Both the position numbers and the translations under genes were made by a program. A stretch of DNA of 64,000 nt, taken from assembly GCA_029242085.1 (NCBI GenBank), contig JAQWUP010000036.1:16973-80972 (forward strand), in the 5' to 3' direction. The notes under the pieces are model-generated. The model saw only the letters and a program-made list of their open reading frames with translations, did not search any database and had not been told where the DNA came from. This document shows, piece by piece, positions 17,612 to 25,990 of the stretch. Source of the DNA: Porticoccaceae bacterium (lineage in GTDB: Bacteria; Pseudomonadota; Gammaproteobacteria; Pseudomonadales; Porticoccaceae). Each line of letters begins with the position of its first letter. Within the stretch, counting starts at the first letter, position 1.

Positions 17612-18892
17612 GTGATTAAATTGGGAATTTTGGCCGACGATTTGACTGGCGGTATGATGGTGGCGAGTCTACTCGAACGCGAGGGCGTTGAATGTCCGTT
17701 AGTCAGTTCAGTTGATGCCCTAGCCGATATCTCGCCGACTGCCACTGCGGTGGTGGTGGCCCGCAAAGTACGGTTGGTCGATGCCTCCACCGCCGTTGAG
17801 GAGGCACAGCAAACAGTATCGGCACTCCTACAACTGGGCTGCAAGCGGTTTTATTATAAATATTGCGCCACCTTTGACTCCACTGAAAAGGGTAATATCG
17901 GGCCGATTGCCGAAGCAATGTCAGAGGCGCTTGGCGCCAGTCGGACCTTGTTTTGTCCGGCCTTTCCGGAGCATACCGTAACAGTATTTCAGGGCATGAT
18001 GTTTATTGGTAGCACACCACTGGGCCAATCATTTAAGCAATTCGATCCCGTTACGCCCATGCTAAACTCCAATCTTGTCGATGTACTGCAGTCTCAGACC
18101 GACGACTCAGTAGGTTTGTTGTCACACAATCTCCTGCAGCGCGGAAGGGAAGCATTTGAGTCATATATTACGCAACCCAGTGCTGCAAAATTCTACATTG
18201 CAGATGCAGCTGATGATAATGATCTCGAACGCATCGCAGAGTACGTTAAAGACTGGCCGCTCACCACTGGTGCAGATGCACTGCCGATTTTTCTTGCTCG
18301 GGCTTGGCAAGCAGAAAAACAGTCTAGAACAAGACGCAAGCCCAAAAGCCTGTTACCAGCAAGCCCCGGATTTGAGGCCTTTATTGCGGGTAGTTGTGCT
18401 AGTGCAACACTCAAGCAATTAGAGCAATTTGAGATTCGTCATCCGGTGTTTAAGATTGATCTGCTCGCCGCTGTTAAAGACCCAGATTATGTTGCCAGTG
18501 TTTTGCGCTGGGCCAAGCAGGAGCTATGCAATCAGCCGATAGCCATTACATCCTCTGCAGATGCTGAGGAACTAAAGCGCAGCCAAAGCGTGCTCGGTCG
18601 AGAGGGCGCTTCCGATTTGGCCGATTGCCTTTTGGGTCAGGTCGCTGAGGGCCTTTTTGATCTCGGGGTACGCAAATTTGTTGTGGCAGGGGGTGAGACC
18701 TCAGGTCAGGTGATCAATGCCTTGGGAATCAAAAAAGTCGAGGTATCTAGGTTTGATGAGCTCGGCGGTGGCTACTGCCATCAGGGCGGTGAGGATCCTG
18801 TCTCGTTTGTCTTAAAAGCGGGAATGCTGGGGCGCCCAGATTTTTGTTTTACGGCGTTCGAACGCATGCGTCTTGCCGAGACAAGCAGTTAA
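17612..18892 (+). CDS. otnK: 3-oxo-tetronate 4-kinase (four-carbon acid sugar kinase, DUF1537)
   Basis: Phosphorylates a 3-oxo four-carbon acid sugar with ATP, the step before decarboxylation in tetronate catabolism. The N-terminal signature KLGILADDLTGGMMVASLL, then YKYCATFDSTEKGNIGPI (about 87-104) and LFCPAFPEHTVTVFQG belong to the sugar-binding domain. VVAGGETSGQVINALGI (about 356-372) and GGGYCHQGGEDPVSFVLKAG form the nucleotide-binding end. The length of 426 residues is normal. AGAGGTG precedes the GTG start. The usual partners (OtnC aldolase, OtnI isomerase, LtnD dehydrogenase) are not adjacent, so the exact substrate stays open. Confidence 0.88.
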   Translation: MIKLGILADDLTGGMMVASLLEREGVECPLVSSVDALADISPTATAVVVARKVRLVDASTAVEEAQQTVSALLQLGCKRFYYKYCATFDSTEKGNIGPIAEAMSEALGASRTLFCPAFPEHTVTVFQGMMFIGSTPLGQSFKQFDPVTPMLNSNLVDVLQSQTDDSVGLLSHNLLQRGREAFESYITQPSAAKFYIADAADDNDLERIAEYVKDWPLTTGADALPIFLARAWQAEKQSRTRRKPKSLLPASPGFEAFIAGSCASATLKQLEQFEIRHPVFKIDLLAAVKDPDYVASVLRWAKQELCNQPIAITSSADAEELKRSQSVLGREGASDLADCLLGQVAEGLFDLGVRKFVVAGGETSGQVINALGIKKVEVSRFDELGGGYCHQGGEDPVSFVLKAGMLGRPDFCFTAFERMRLAETSS

Positions 18893-18912
18893 AGCTTCTG
18901 TTGAATGATGTT

Positions 18913-19522
18913 ATGAAACGATTTTACAAAATAACACTTTGGTTGATGATAAGAGTAACTGTTTTGCTGGGTATGATTACACTGGTTGGCTCAAAAATTT
19001 TTAGCACTATGTTCTCTCCCGAGCATTGGTTTGGAGATAAGCCTGTGCTAGCGGCCCCAGATTACAACCTCAGAGCGCACTGGGCGGCCTGACCGGATAG
19101 TGCCAGCCCTGCAGAGCGACTGCCCGAAGGCGTCATCTCAGTTGAGCCGTCTCAACGCAAGGCCGCAGCATTTTTCTTGCACCCGATGACCTTCGGCAGC
19201 AAGGAGCATTTGGTACACCCGATGGATGATCAGCGAGCTGCAGAAACATATTGGCGCCCTGCCAAACACCACCGAGGCCGGTGCACAATTAGATCGTTCT
19301 ATGGGTGATTTGATTGACGACACCGTCCGCACGTTCTGTCAAAATTTGGGTGACAGAAACTGGCTAATAGTCAATGGTGACCGCGGCGAAAGATTAAAAA
19401 ATAAGGGATTCTGGTCGGTATTTTTACGGAATCTACACGGTAGTGACTACAGTTTGTTCTGGGCAAATATCCGTCAGAATGCCATGGGCCGCACTGAGGT
19501 CTTGATCAATGCGTCGCAGTAG
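18913..19522 (+). pseudogene. DUF3089 esterase-like pseudogene
   Basis: ATG 18913 opens a hydrophobic N-terminal segment and then PDYNLRAHWAA, a TGA stop at 19090, and in the same frame PDSASPAERLPEG and AAAFFLHPMTFG. This is the DUF3089 pattern, where 'HWAALPDKKD...FFIHPTTF' is usual. The frame then shifts, and the ORF at 19226-19522 supplies the family's C-terminal end (LHGSDYSLFWANIRQNA). The nucleophile region is missing, so there is also a large internal deletion. It starts 20 bases after otnK and may once have been in its operon. Confidence 0.7.
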
Positions 19523-19739
19523 ATTGACAGAGTGGCGGTATGGTGGGCAAGGAGAGAGCGAACAAACAGCAAGCATACAAACGGAGAGCCAACCAAGAAC
19601 GAGCACCTTGGCTTTTTATTCTCGAATATTCTGAATCTTTGCAGAGACAAAGCGCTGGGTTAGACAGTCACTAAGCCACCTAATAGGCACTAATTTTAAC
19701 GGCTAATTGTGGCTAAAAACTTTCACTAAACACGTTTTG

Positions 19740-20717
19740 CTAGGAGACAGGTACGTCTGTTACCCACACCTCCGGTGAAGAAAGCCACGTTTTATCCTTG
19801 GCGGTGCGGCCATCCCAACCACCGGCCACATACAGTCGGCCATCAATGATACGTGATGCGGGTGATGAAATGGGTTTGGGGAGCTTGCAGGTGTACTCCC
19901 ATTCGCCACCTTCAGTCAGCGTTAAAATATGTGAGCAGAAAGTCTTCGTACCACCGTCGGGAGTCCAGTGCCCACCCACCATCCAGATTCTGTCCTGATG
20001 AACAAAGGTGGCTCCCTCTGAGTGTGAATGGGCTATCGGTAAATCGGGGCCGTTGCGCCAGCTATCGGTTACCGGATCATAAATATCGGTACGTCGTTGA
20101 TCGAGTTGTTGCGAATCGTGATTAAATTGGCCACCGATGGCATAAATTTGATTGTTAAGTACCGCAACGGATAGTTGATTACGACCCACCTTAAGCGGTG
20201 CCCTGTGGGTCCATTCTGCCTTACCGGTCTTATCCCAGGCATCAAGATCAAAAGCCCAATGATCCGTTGAGTCGGTGTCACGGTCTTCCTCCAGCCCGGA
20301 AATATAGTGCAGATTATTGCCGATCCTGGCGAGGCCGCCACCCGCTCGCTTGCTCGGTAGTAGTGGCGCCGCAGTGTAGCGGTCTTGTTTGGGGTCGAAG
20401 TGCCAGACTTCGGCGATGATATGCTCGCTCACCGTTTGCCCGTCACCGGGCCTATCTTTCATTCCCCCAGCAAACCAGAAGCCGCTGGAACCCGCGACCA
20501 AATTGACATGTGAAATCTTACTCGGCAGGTTCTGCAGCACCGTCCATGATTGATCGTTGGGGTCGAACATCTGTAATCGATCACTGGATTTGACCGTATC
20601 TAAATAACCACCCAGAACATACAGTTTACCTTCTAGTTTCACGCTGGCAGGTTCCCAGCTACCATAGGGCATATCGGCTAGCTGTTGCCAGGTTACATCA
20701 TGCACGGGTTGGTTCAC
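19740..20717 (-). CDS. Kelch-repeat protein (NanM/beta-propeller type)
   Basis: Six-bladed kelch propeller of about 325 residues. The blades are visible as YVLGGYLDTV, WFAGGMKDR, HYISGLEED, YAIGGQFNHD, WMVGGHWTPD and YVAGGWDGRT. Some bacterial kelch proteins are sugar mutarotases or epimerases (NanM), which would fit the neighbours, but no catalytic residues are assigned here. The ORF track starts at 20822, inside the upstream SDR gene. I prefer GTG 20717 because AAGGA sits 6-7 bases before it and it begins just 10 bases after the SDR stop. There is no signal peptide with this start, so it is likely cytoplasmic. It is the last gene of the enolase-SDR-kelch operon. Confidence 0.85.
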   Translation of the reverse strand: MNQPVHDVTWQQLADMPYGSWEPASVKLEGKLYVLGGYLDTVKSSDRLQMFDPNDQSWTVLQNLPSKISHVNLVAGSSGFWFAGGMKDRPGDGQTVSEHIIAEVWHFDPKQDRYTAAPLLPSKRAGGGLARIGNNLHYISGLEEDRDTDSTDHWAFDLDAWDKTGKAEWTHRAPLKVGRNQLSVAVLNNQIYAIGGQFNHDSQQLDQRRTDIYDPVTDSWRNGPDLPIAHSHSEGATFVHQDRIWMVGGHWTPDGGTKTFCSHILTLTEGGEWEYTCKLPKPISSPASRIIDGRLYVAGGWDGRTAKDKTWLSSPEVWVTDVPVS

Positions 20718-20727
20718 GTGATATTCC

Positions 20728-21510
20728 TTAAAATTGTCGATCGAGCGCCGCCAATAGGTCAGCGCAGCGTTGCTCAAGCATCTTGCGAGTATGGGTACCG
20801 TCGCAAAAGATATAAAATTCATCGGTTAATATGGCATTCATCACCTGTTGCCCGACTGTATCGGCCGGCACTGCCATATCAGCGATCAGGGTACTGATTT
20901 TTTCATCAACTTTTTGTTGCAGGTTCTGAATAATCGGGGTGTCGACAACATGGGGACACAGCACAGAGACACCAATATGAGTGCCAGCCAGATCATTGCG
21001 TAAATATTCAGACAGGCCAACCAGGGCGAATTTACTGCTACCGTAAGCCGATTGATGTCCATGACCCTGGATCCCGCTAAATGACGAGGTGTTGACGATA
21101 TGCCCCGCTTCACCATGCTCGAGCATACCGGGCAGGAACTGATTGATACCGTTGAGGGGGCCGTAGAAGTTGACTTCCATAACACCGCGCCACTTTTTGT
21201 CCGTGGTATCGAGAATCTTATCACCGCCGCCGATGCCGGCATTGTTGCAAAGTACATGTAGTGCACCGAAAGATTGTTCAATGCGCGCTGCGGCCTGTTT
21301 TAGCGAGTCGCGATTGGTTGAGTCGATCGCTAAGGCTATTACATTGTCGGTGATCGCCCTGAGCTCGGCCTCTGCGACTGGCAGCTGGTGTTTTTGTATA
21401 TCGCTGATGACTACGTTCATACCGGCTTTTGCGAATGTTCTCGCCATGCCGAGACCGATACCGCCCGCGGCACCGGTGATAAAGGCCGTTTTGTTCTTTA
21501 AAGTCTCCAT
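20728..21510 (-). CDS. SDR family dehydrogenase
   Basis: NAD(P)-dependent dehydrogenase of 260 residues. Motifs: TGAAGGIG (about 13-20), CNNAGIGGG, the serine in NTSSFSG and YGSSK. The ATG at 21510 overlaps the TGA of the upstream enolase-superfamily gene (TGATG), so translation is coupled; the track's first codon at 21513 is a TTG and is less likely. The C-terminal part, with VVDTPIIQ and a long helical tail, differs from fabG. The context suggests oxidation or reduction of the dehydrated sugar acid (inference). Confidence 0.9.
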   Translation of the reverse strand: METLKNKTAFITGAAGGIGLGMARTFAKAGMNVVISDIQKHQLPVAEAELRAITDNVIALAIDSTNRDSLKQAAARIEQSFGALHVLCNNAGIGGGDKILDTTDKKWRGVMEVNFYGPLNGINQFLPGMLEHGEAGHIVNTSSFSGIQGHGHQSAYGSSKFALVGLSEYLRNDLAGTHIGVSVLCPHVVDTPIIQNLQQKVDEKISTLIADMAVPADTVGQQVMNAILTDEFYIFCDGTHTRKMLEQRCADLLAALDRQF

Positions 21511-22619
21511 CAAATATCAGTCACTTTGTTATGTTCAATAAGGTCGAAGTCGATTTCATAACCCAGCCCGGGACTTGTTGGCGCATGCACCATGCCATGT
21601 TTATCCACCTTGATATCCTCGATCAGGCCATGCTTTTGCGCGGTGTCCGGCAGCAGCACTTCAAACAGCTCTGAATTGGGCAGGGCCATCAGCAAGTTCA
21701 GGTTGGCGACATTGTTGAGCGAGTTTCCACCGTGGTGAATCTCATAATTCATTTGAAAGGTCTCGGCGGTGTGGGCGGTTTTTAGACAGGAGGTGAGGCC
21801 ACCTTTGAGCGCCGGGTCACCGCGCAGATAGTCGGTAGCTCTGTGCAGCAACCATGGCGCATAGGTGGTGGGGCCATTAGCTGGCAATTCGGTTGCCATC
21901 AGAGGGATTTTAAGTACCTGTTTTAGTTTTTCGTAACCGTAGATATCATCCCACTTAAGGGGATCCTCAAACCAGTAAAAACCAAGTTCCTCTATTACCT
22001 GACCGACCCGAAGCGCATCGGGATAGTCGTAGGACCAAGTGGAATCGAGCATTAAGCGAAAGTCATCGCCGACTGCTTCTCTTACCGCTTTACAAATACT
22101 GATATCCTCAGCTGCTATGCCGGGGGGGTGCATTTTATAGGCGTGCCAGCCAGCCTCTTTGTACTTGAGCGCGTATTCGACGTACTCCTCGGCAGAGCCT
22201 AAAATCTGAGAGCTCGCGTAGGCGGGAGCCGACTCTCGAAAGGTACCCATGATTTTATGCACCGGGACACCTGCCGCTTTGCCAGCCAAATCCCAGAGTG
22301 CAACATCAACTGCGCCAATCACTCTCATGCTGCCGCCGGAAGCCCATCTGGCCATTTTTTGCCAGATCAATTCGCGGTCAAACGGGTCTCTACCTACAAG
22401 TAGTGGCTTATATCGCTCTACAAGCGTTGCGCCATCTCTGCCGATAGGGCTATAGGCAGAACCGAGAAATGCGTGCCCCTCAATACCTTCATCAGTCAGG
22501 ATCCTGACTAATCCCATCTGAGAGTTGTGAGCTTTATCGGCTTTGAAGTCGCGCAAGTATTGAACTGGAGGGATATCCTTCCAGTTCCAGATCGTGATTT
22601 TGACATCTGTTATTTTCAA
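21510..22619 (-). CDS. Enolase-superfamily dehydratase (mandelate racemase/muconate lactonizing type)
   Basis: Mg-dependent enzyme that removes the proton alpha to a carboxylate, most often an acid-sugar dehydratase. The N-terminal capping domain is followed by a barrel with GAVDVALWDLAGKAAG, YKMHPPG, LMLDSTWSYDY (Asp), FEDPLKWDD (Glu) and MATELPANG (Glu), then IHHGGNSLNNVANLNL. The Lys site reads K-M-H rather than the common K-x-K, so the substrate subgroup is uncertain. The track ORF runs up to 22907, but GAGGGA is spaced 6 bases before TTG at 22619 and the protein then starts MKITDVKIT, the normal family N-terminus. The resulting 369 residues are typical. First gene of the operon. Confidence 0.88.
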   Translation of the reverse strand: MKITDVKITIWNWKDIPPVQYLRDFKADKAHNSQMGLVRILTDEGIEGHAFLGSAYSPIGRDGATLVERYKPLLVGRDPFDRELIWQKMARWASGGSMRVIGAVDVALWDLAGKAAGVPVHKIMGTFRESAPAYASSQILGSAEEYVEYALKYKEAGWHAYKMHPPGIAAEDISICKAVREAVGDDFRLMLDSTWSYDYPDALRVGQVIEELGFYWFEDPLKWDDIYGYEKLKQVLKIPLMATELPANGPTTYAPWLLHRATDYLRGDPALKGGLTSCLKTAHTAETFQMNYEIHHGGNSLNNVANLNLLMALPNSELFEVLLPDTAQKHGLIEDIKVDKHGMVHAPTSPGLGYEIDFDLIEHNKVTDI

Positions 22620-22951
22620 CGTTGTTCCCTCTGTTGGATTAATAATTTCATGATAAGCATTTTTTATGCGTTTAATAACAACGACCAGATGTTCCTTTTG
22701 ATGCGTAAAATTACCTTCACTGAGAGTAATCTCAGGTTCAAAATTGGTCAATAAAGATAGAATACCTTTCACCCATAAAGAGGGGTTTAAATTTATGGGT
22801 GAAAAGGAGCGTACCAGATCTATTCTGGGTCGCTTGATTAGTGTTAACTTATACAAAAAGTAACGAGAGGAATCAGTCGCAATATAAATTCTTAAGAGGG
22901 CTACCAATTATTTGTGGCGACTGCGATAGATTGCCTCAGGAAATGAGTATT
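22620..22951. other. Divergent control region of the enolase operon and the PhyH-HEAT gene
   Basis: With the starts chosen here, these 332 bases hold no gene. They contain the 13-bp inverted repeat at 22767-22804. An AT-rich TTATACAAAA stretch near 22848 could be a -10 for the rightward gene, but no good -35 accompanies it. Confidence 0.6.
22767..22804. promoter_or_regulatory. Perfect 13-bp inverted repeat, TTTCACCCATAAA operator
   Basis: TTTCACCCATAAA (22767-22779) and TTTATGGGTGAAA (22792-22804) are exact reverse complements with a 12-base spacer. CACCC and GGGTG are 22 bases apart, about two helical turns. This is the shape of a dimeric regulator site serving both divergent genes. The same half-site occurs elsewhere in the window. 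Confidence 0.6.
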
Positions 22952-24550
22952 ATGAATCATCAGGAATCAGAGGCAACCAAGCTAGACGATGCGCAGATAC
23001 GCCGTTTTATTTGTGATGGCATATTAGTGCTCGACAGTGCCGTAGACGGTGCTATCCATCAAACGATCCGCCACAAACTTGAATGGGTCAACAAGAACGA
23101 CAGGCGCATCGAGGGCAATATTATGCCCCGGGTACCTGAGCTTCAAACAGTGCTGGATTCTCCAGTCATAAAGGGCGCTCTGCAAAGTCTGCTCGGCGAT
23201 GATTTCTTTTTTCATCCCCATAGGATGATGGTGCCGAGCGAGCCGCTGCCCCCAGAGCAACGCGATATGGAGTTGCGAGGTAACGAGGATGGACCGCCTA
23301 TGGGCGAGGGGTCGATGGCCTATTCCTACTGGCATAAAGATACCTATATTCCTCTGGGGCAGGCGCGATACCATGCGCCGTACCGTCTGTTTCTGTTCTA
23401 TTTTCCTCAGGACACCCCGGTCGAAATGGGTCCGACAAGGGTCATTCCTGGCTCCCAATATCAGGATGATATCAGTGTCGAGGATCACGCCTATGGCATC
23501 GTGCCAGAGGGCATAAAAGCGGGAAGTTGTATGCTCGCCGCTTTTGATATCAATCACGCCGGCATGAGTAATCTTGCCGATCAGACGCGCTATATGGTCA
23601 AGTTTAACTTTTTGCGCACAAGTCTTCCTGAGCAGCCCTCCTGGAATGGCGGATCGGGCGCATGGCAAACCCCCAGTGAGCTATTAGGCCGCTATTCACA
23701 TCCGCAGTTGTGGTCGACGATGTGGGATTGGATGCGCGGTCATCCCCGCTTAGATATACTACCTGCCAAGGATATCGCGCTGCATATTTCACACTTGAAT
23801 AGTCCCGATCAGCCTCTGCGATTGGACGCGATCTATTCGCTCGCAGCGATGGGCCAAGCGGCGCTTACACCGCTCCTGGAAAGTCTCGCGAGTACACAGG
23901 GGCAGGGTAGAATCGATCCCCCCTACACACAAAATGAAGACGGTTCCTACTCCGCCAATACGGCGAACTCATCAGAGAGGCGATGGACCGAGGGCGGCTA
24001 TACCTTTCAAGATGAAGCTTACGCGCTGGGGTGTTTGGGCGAGCTCGCGATTGATCCCCTGCGCCAGCTACTCACTTCCGAAGACCCCTGGATAGTTATC
24101 AACGCCGCATTTGCTCTCGGCCAAATAGGTCATCAAGCAGCCCGGGCAGTAGAAGATCTTGCCGCGCTGCTAGACAGTGATGATCACAGAGTTGTGCGGG
24201 CTCTTTTGGAATCGATTTCCTGCATTGGTAGGAACACCAAAGCGGCGTTACCGGGAATCGAAAAAATATTACGAACCGACCGAGAAATCTGGCGGCAGGA
24301 TTTTGATCTACCTTATCTTGTCGGTGACCAGATACACTTCAATGCTGTATTTGCCTTGCTCTCATCAGATCTACCGATTACAGCGATGGAAGGCCTTCTG
24401 CTGGAGTTGTTAGCGCCACCGGCCAAGCGAAATTTTGTGCAGGCAATAGCACTTGAGATATTGCTACGTCACGATAGCGTAGCGGGCCTGCGTGGCGCGC
24501 TTGGATACCTTCAGGCACATTGTTGGGATGATACCGAGATGCCGGCCTAA
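22952..24550 (+). CDS. Phytanoyl-CoA dioxygenase-like oxygenase with C-terminal HEAT repeats
   Basis: The N-terminal half (about 1-260) is a PhyH-type Fe(II)/2-oxoglutarate oxygenase: SYWHKDTYIPLG supplies the HxD ligands, INHAGMSNLADQTRYMVKF supplies the distal His and the Arg that holds 2-oxoglutarate. The C-terminal half (about 270-530) consists of helical HEAT/PBS-lyase-like repeats, for example LRLDAIYSLAAMGQAAL, WIVINAAFALGQIGHQA and RVVRALLESISCIGRNTKAAL. The track start at 22841 is too early; ATG 22952 has AGGAA about 9 bases upstream (ATG 22943 is too close to it). Expected reaction: hydroxylation of a small molecule. The repeats may bind a partner protein. Divergent from the enolase operon. 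Confidence 0.87.
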   Translation: MNHQESEATKLDDAQIRRFICDGILVLDSAVDGAIHQTIRHKLEWVNKNDRRIEGNIMPRVPELQTVLDSPVIKGALQSLLGDDFFFHPHRMMVPSEPLPPEQRDMELRGNEDGPPMGEGSMAYSYWHKDTYIPLGQARYHAPYRLFLFYFPQDTPVEMGPTRVIPGSQYQDDISVEDHAYGIVPEGIKAGSCMLAAFDINHAGMSNLADQTRYMVKFNFLRTSLPEQPSWNGGSGAWQTPSELLGRYSHPQLWSTMWDWMRGHPRLDILPAKDIALHISHLNSPDQPLRLDAIYSLAAMGQAALTPLLESLASTQGQGRIDPPYTQNEDGSYSANTANSSERRWTEGGYTFQDEAYALGCLGELAIDPLRQLLTSEDPWIVINAAFALGQIGHQAARAVEDLAALLDSDDHRVVRALLESISCIGRNTKAALPGIEKILRTDREIWRQDFDLPYLVGDQIHFNAVFALLSSDLPITAMEGLLLELLAPPAKRNFVQAIALEILLRHDSVAGLRGALGYLQAHCWDDTEMPA

Positions 24551-24704
24551 TACTTTCCGTTAAAAAGCATCTTAGGACCAAGAGTATTTTTACAGGTGCC
24601 GGTGCCACGGCGATTCAAGCGCTGGCTGCGCTTCTCTATTAGCACCTCTCTAGCATCGTTTTTTATCAGCGCTGTCTGCCGGCTTTCTTGGAAAGGGCAA
24701 TAGA

Positions 24705-25670
24705 TTATTTATCCGTTCCCAGCAGAAATTCCAATGGAATGTGCAGTCGATCCCGCCATGCACTGGGTAGGTGGGATGCCCCCGGAAATTTACGGGTTAC
24801 CCAGTCAATATCCTCTTGGTAACCCTTTGACTGCATGATCTTATCCATAACTTGCTGATAGGGTTCATAGCCGGCATCCAGGGATTCAGTACCAAAATCG
24901 AAATAGAGACGGTTAGAACCCGCCTCTGGCCAGTGATTTTGGTACCACTCAAGTACCGCACCCTGCGCGTCGCCCCAGTGAGTCGACATGCAGGCTGCAC
25001 CGCCAAAAACATCAGAGTATTCAGAGATCGCGTAGGAAGAGATCAAGCCGCCCATACTGGAGCCCATCATAAACGTGTTCTCTTGCTCCGGTCTGGTTTG
25101 ATAGGTTTTGTCAATATAGGGCTTAAGCTCCTCGACAATAAACTTAAGGTAATTGTCAGAATTAAGGCGCTCGTATTTCAAGTCTGAGTTGTTGGCTTCT
25201 AGAAGCCGGCCCACTTCCTCGGTGATGGGCTTTTGCGGCATATATTCATTTCTTCGCCGGCCTTTATTGGGCAGCATCCAGGGTGCGACGACGATCGCGG
25301 CTCTGATGTTTTGCTCCCGAATCATGCGTGGCATAATGAGATCGACATTCCAATTCCACGGCGTCCATTTGTACCAAGAGTGAGACCCTAAAAATAAAAA
25401 TTGGCCATCGTTCATGTACACAACCGGATAACGTTCTGATGATAAGGGGTCGTAACCTTCGGGAAGCCACACTTCAACCGGGCGGGGTACAACAAACTCA
25501 GATGGAAAATCATCATAGTGAACGACGGAGCCAGTCCCACCATGATGGAGGACTTTCCTGGCGATGATTACAGATGCAATGACTGCTACAAAAAATAGCA
25601 GCGCTACTCCTGATGTTATCATTATAAAAATGTCCTCAACCGCGGATACTCTTGAGTGTGATGAATCCAC
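24705..25670 (-). CDS. Membrane-anchored esterase (enterochelin esterase/esterase D-like)
   Basis: Alpha/beta hydrolase of 321 residues. One N-terminal membrane segment (about 13-35, IMITSGVALLFFVAVIASVII) is followed by the PVVYMNDGQFLF strand, FMMGSSMGGLISSYAISEY with the nucleophile Ser (about 200), and a likely catalytic His in PGASHLPSAW. The fold is that of 'putative esterase' (Fes/esterase D) proteins, which hydrolyse esters of sugars, siderophores or phenolics. The anchor suggests it works on the periplasmic side. It may supply sugar or polyol units to the neighbouring catabolic genes (inference). Confidence 0.85.
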   Translation of the reverse strand: MDSSHSRVSAVEDIFIMITSGVALLFFVAVIASVIIARKVLHHGGTGSVVHYDDFPSEFVVPRPVEVWLPEGYDPLSSERYPVVYMNDGQFLFLGSHSWYKWTPWNWNVDLIMPRMIREQNIRAAIVVAPWMLPNKGRRRNEYMPQKPITEEVGRLLEANNSDLKYERLNSDNYLKFIVEELKPYIDKTYQTRPEQENTFMMGSSMGGLISSYAISEYSDVFGGAACMSTHWGDAQGAVLEWYQNHWPEAGSNRLYFDFGTESLDAGYEPYQQVMDKIMQSKGYQEDIDWVTRKFPGASHLPSAWRDRLHIPLEFLLGTDK

Positions 25671-25990
25671 TTTAAGCCGTCAACCAAACTGCGCTCACGC
25701 TTGGGTCTATTCACCCATTATTGCTGGTGTTAAAGGCCTGTTGCCTAACTATAAATTAGGCCTAATCAAGCTTAGCAGAGCCTTAAGAAAGCGCAGCGAT
25801 GCGAAAAATTTGGGTGGCTTTTGATGATCAAAGCTGACCGACATAACTGACTTCTTATATAATCGCATTGTGCGTTTGATGGCTTAGGTGGCAGTTGTGG
25901 CAGTGAGGTCTGGCGACTTGTGGATTGGCTGTTCTTTTCGCGGGAAAAAATCTATCTGCACTGGTAGGGCGCGCAATTGAAAAAAACATC
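25671..25990. other. Divergent intergenic region with a TTCACCCA site
   Basis: This region lies between the esterase and the glycerol dehydrogenase homologue. ATTCACCCATTA is at 25709-25720, and a weak hairpin (GCCTAA...TTAGGC) is near 25744-25762. An 86-codon ORF (25564-25824) has no family resemblance and overlaps the esterase gene, so I do not call it. Confidence 0.5.
25709..25720. promoter_or_regulatory. TTCACCCA-type site upstream of the esterase
   Basis: ATTCACCCATTA shares the core TTCACCCAT with the palindrome at 22767. It lies 39 bases before the esterase start on the minus strand. Confidence 0.35.

Noticed and set aside
23024-23668. 214-codon minus-strand ORF inside the PhyH-HEAT gene
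   Set aside because: Shadow ORF without family resemblance.
24551-24704. Possible gene remnant after the PhyH-HEAT gene (GAGATAIQALAALL)
   Set aside because: Only a short stretch before a stop, with no family I recognise.
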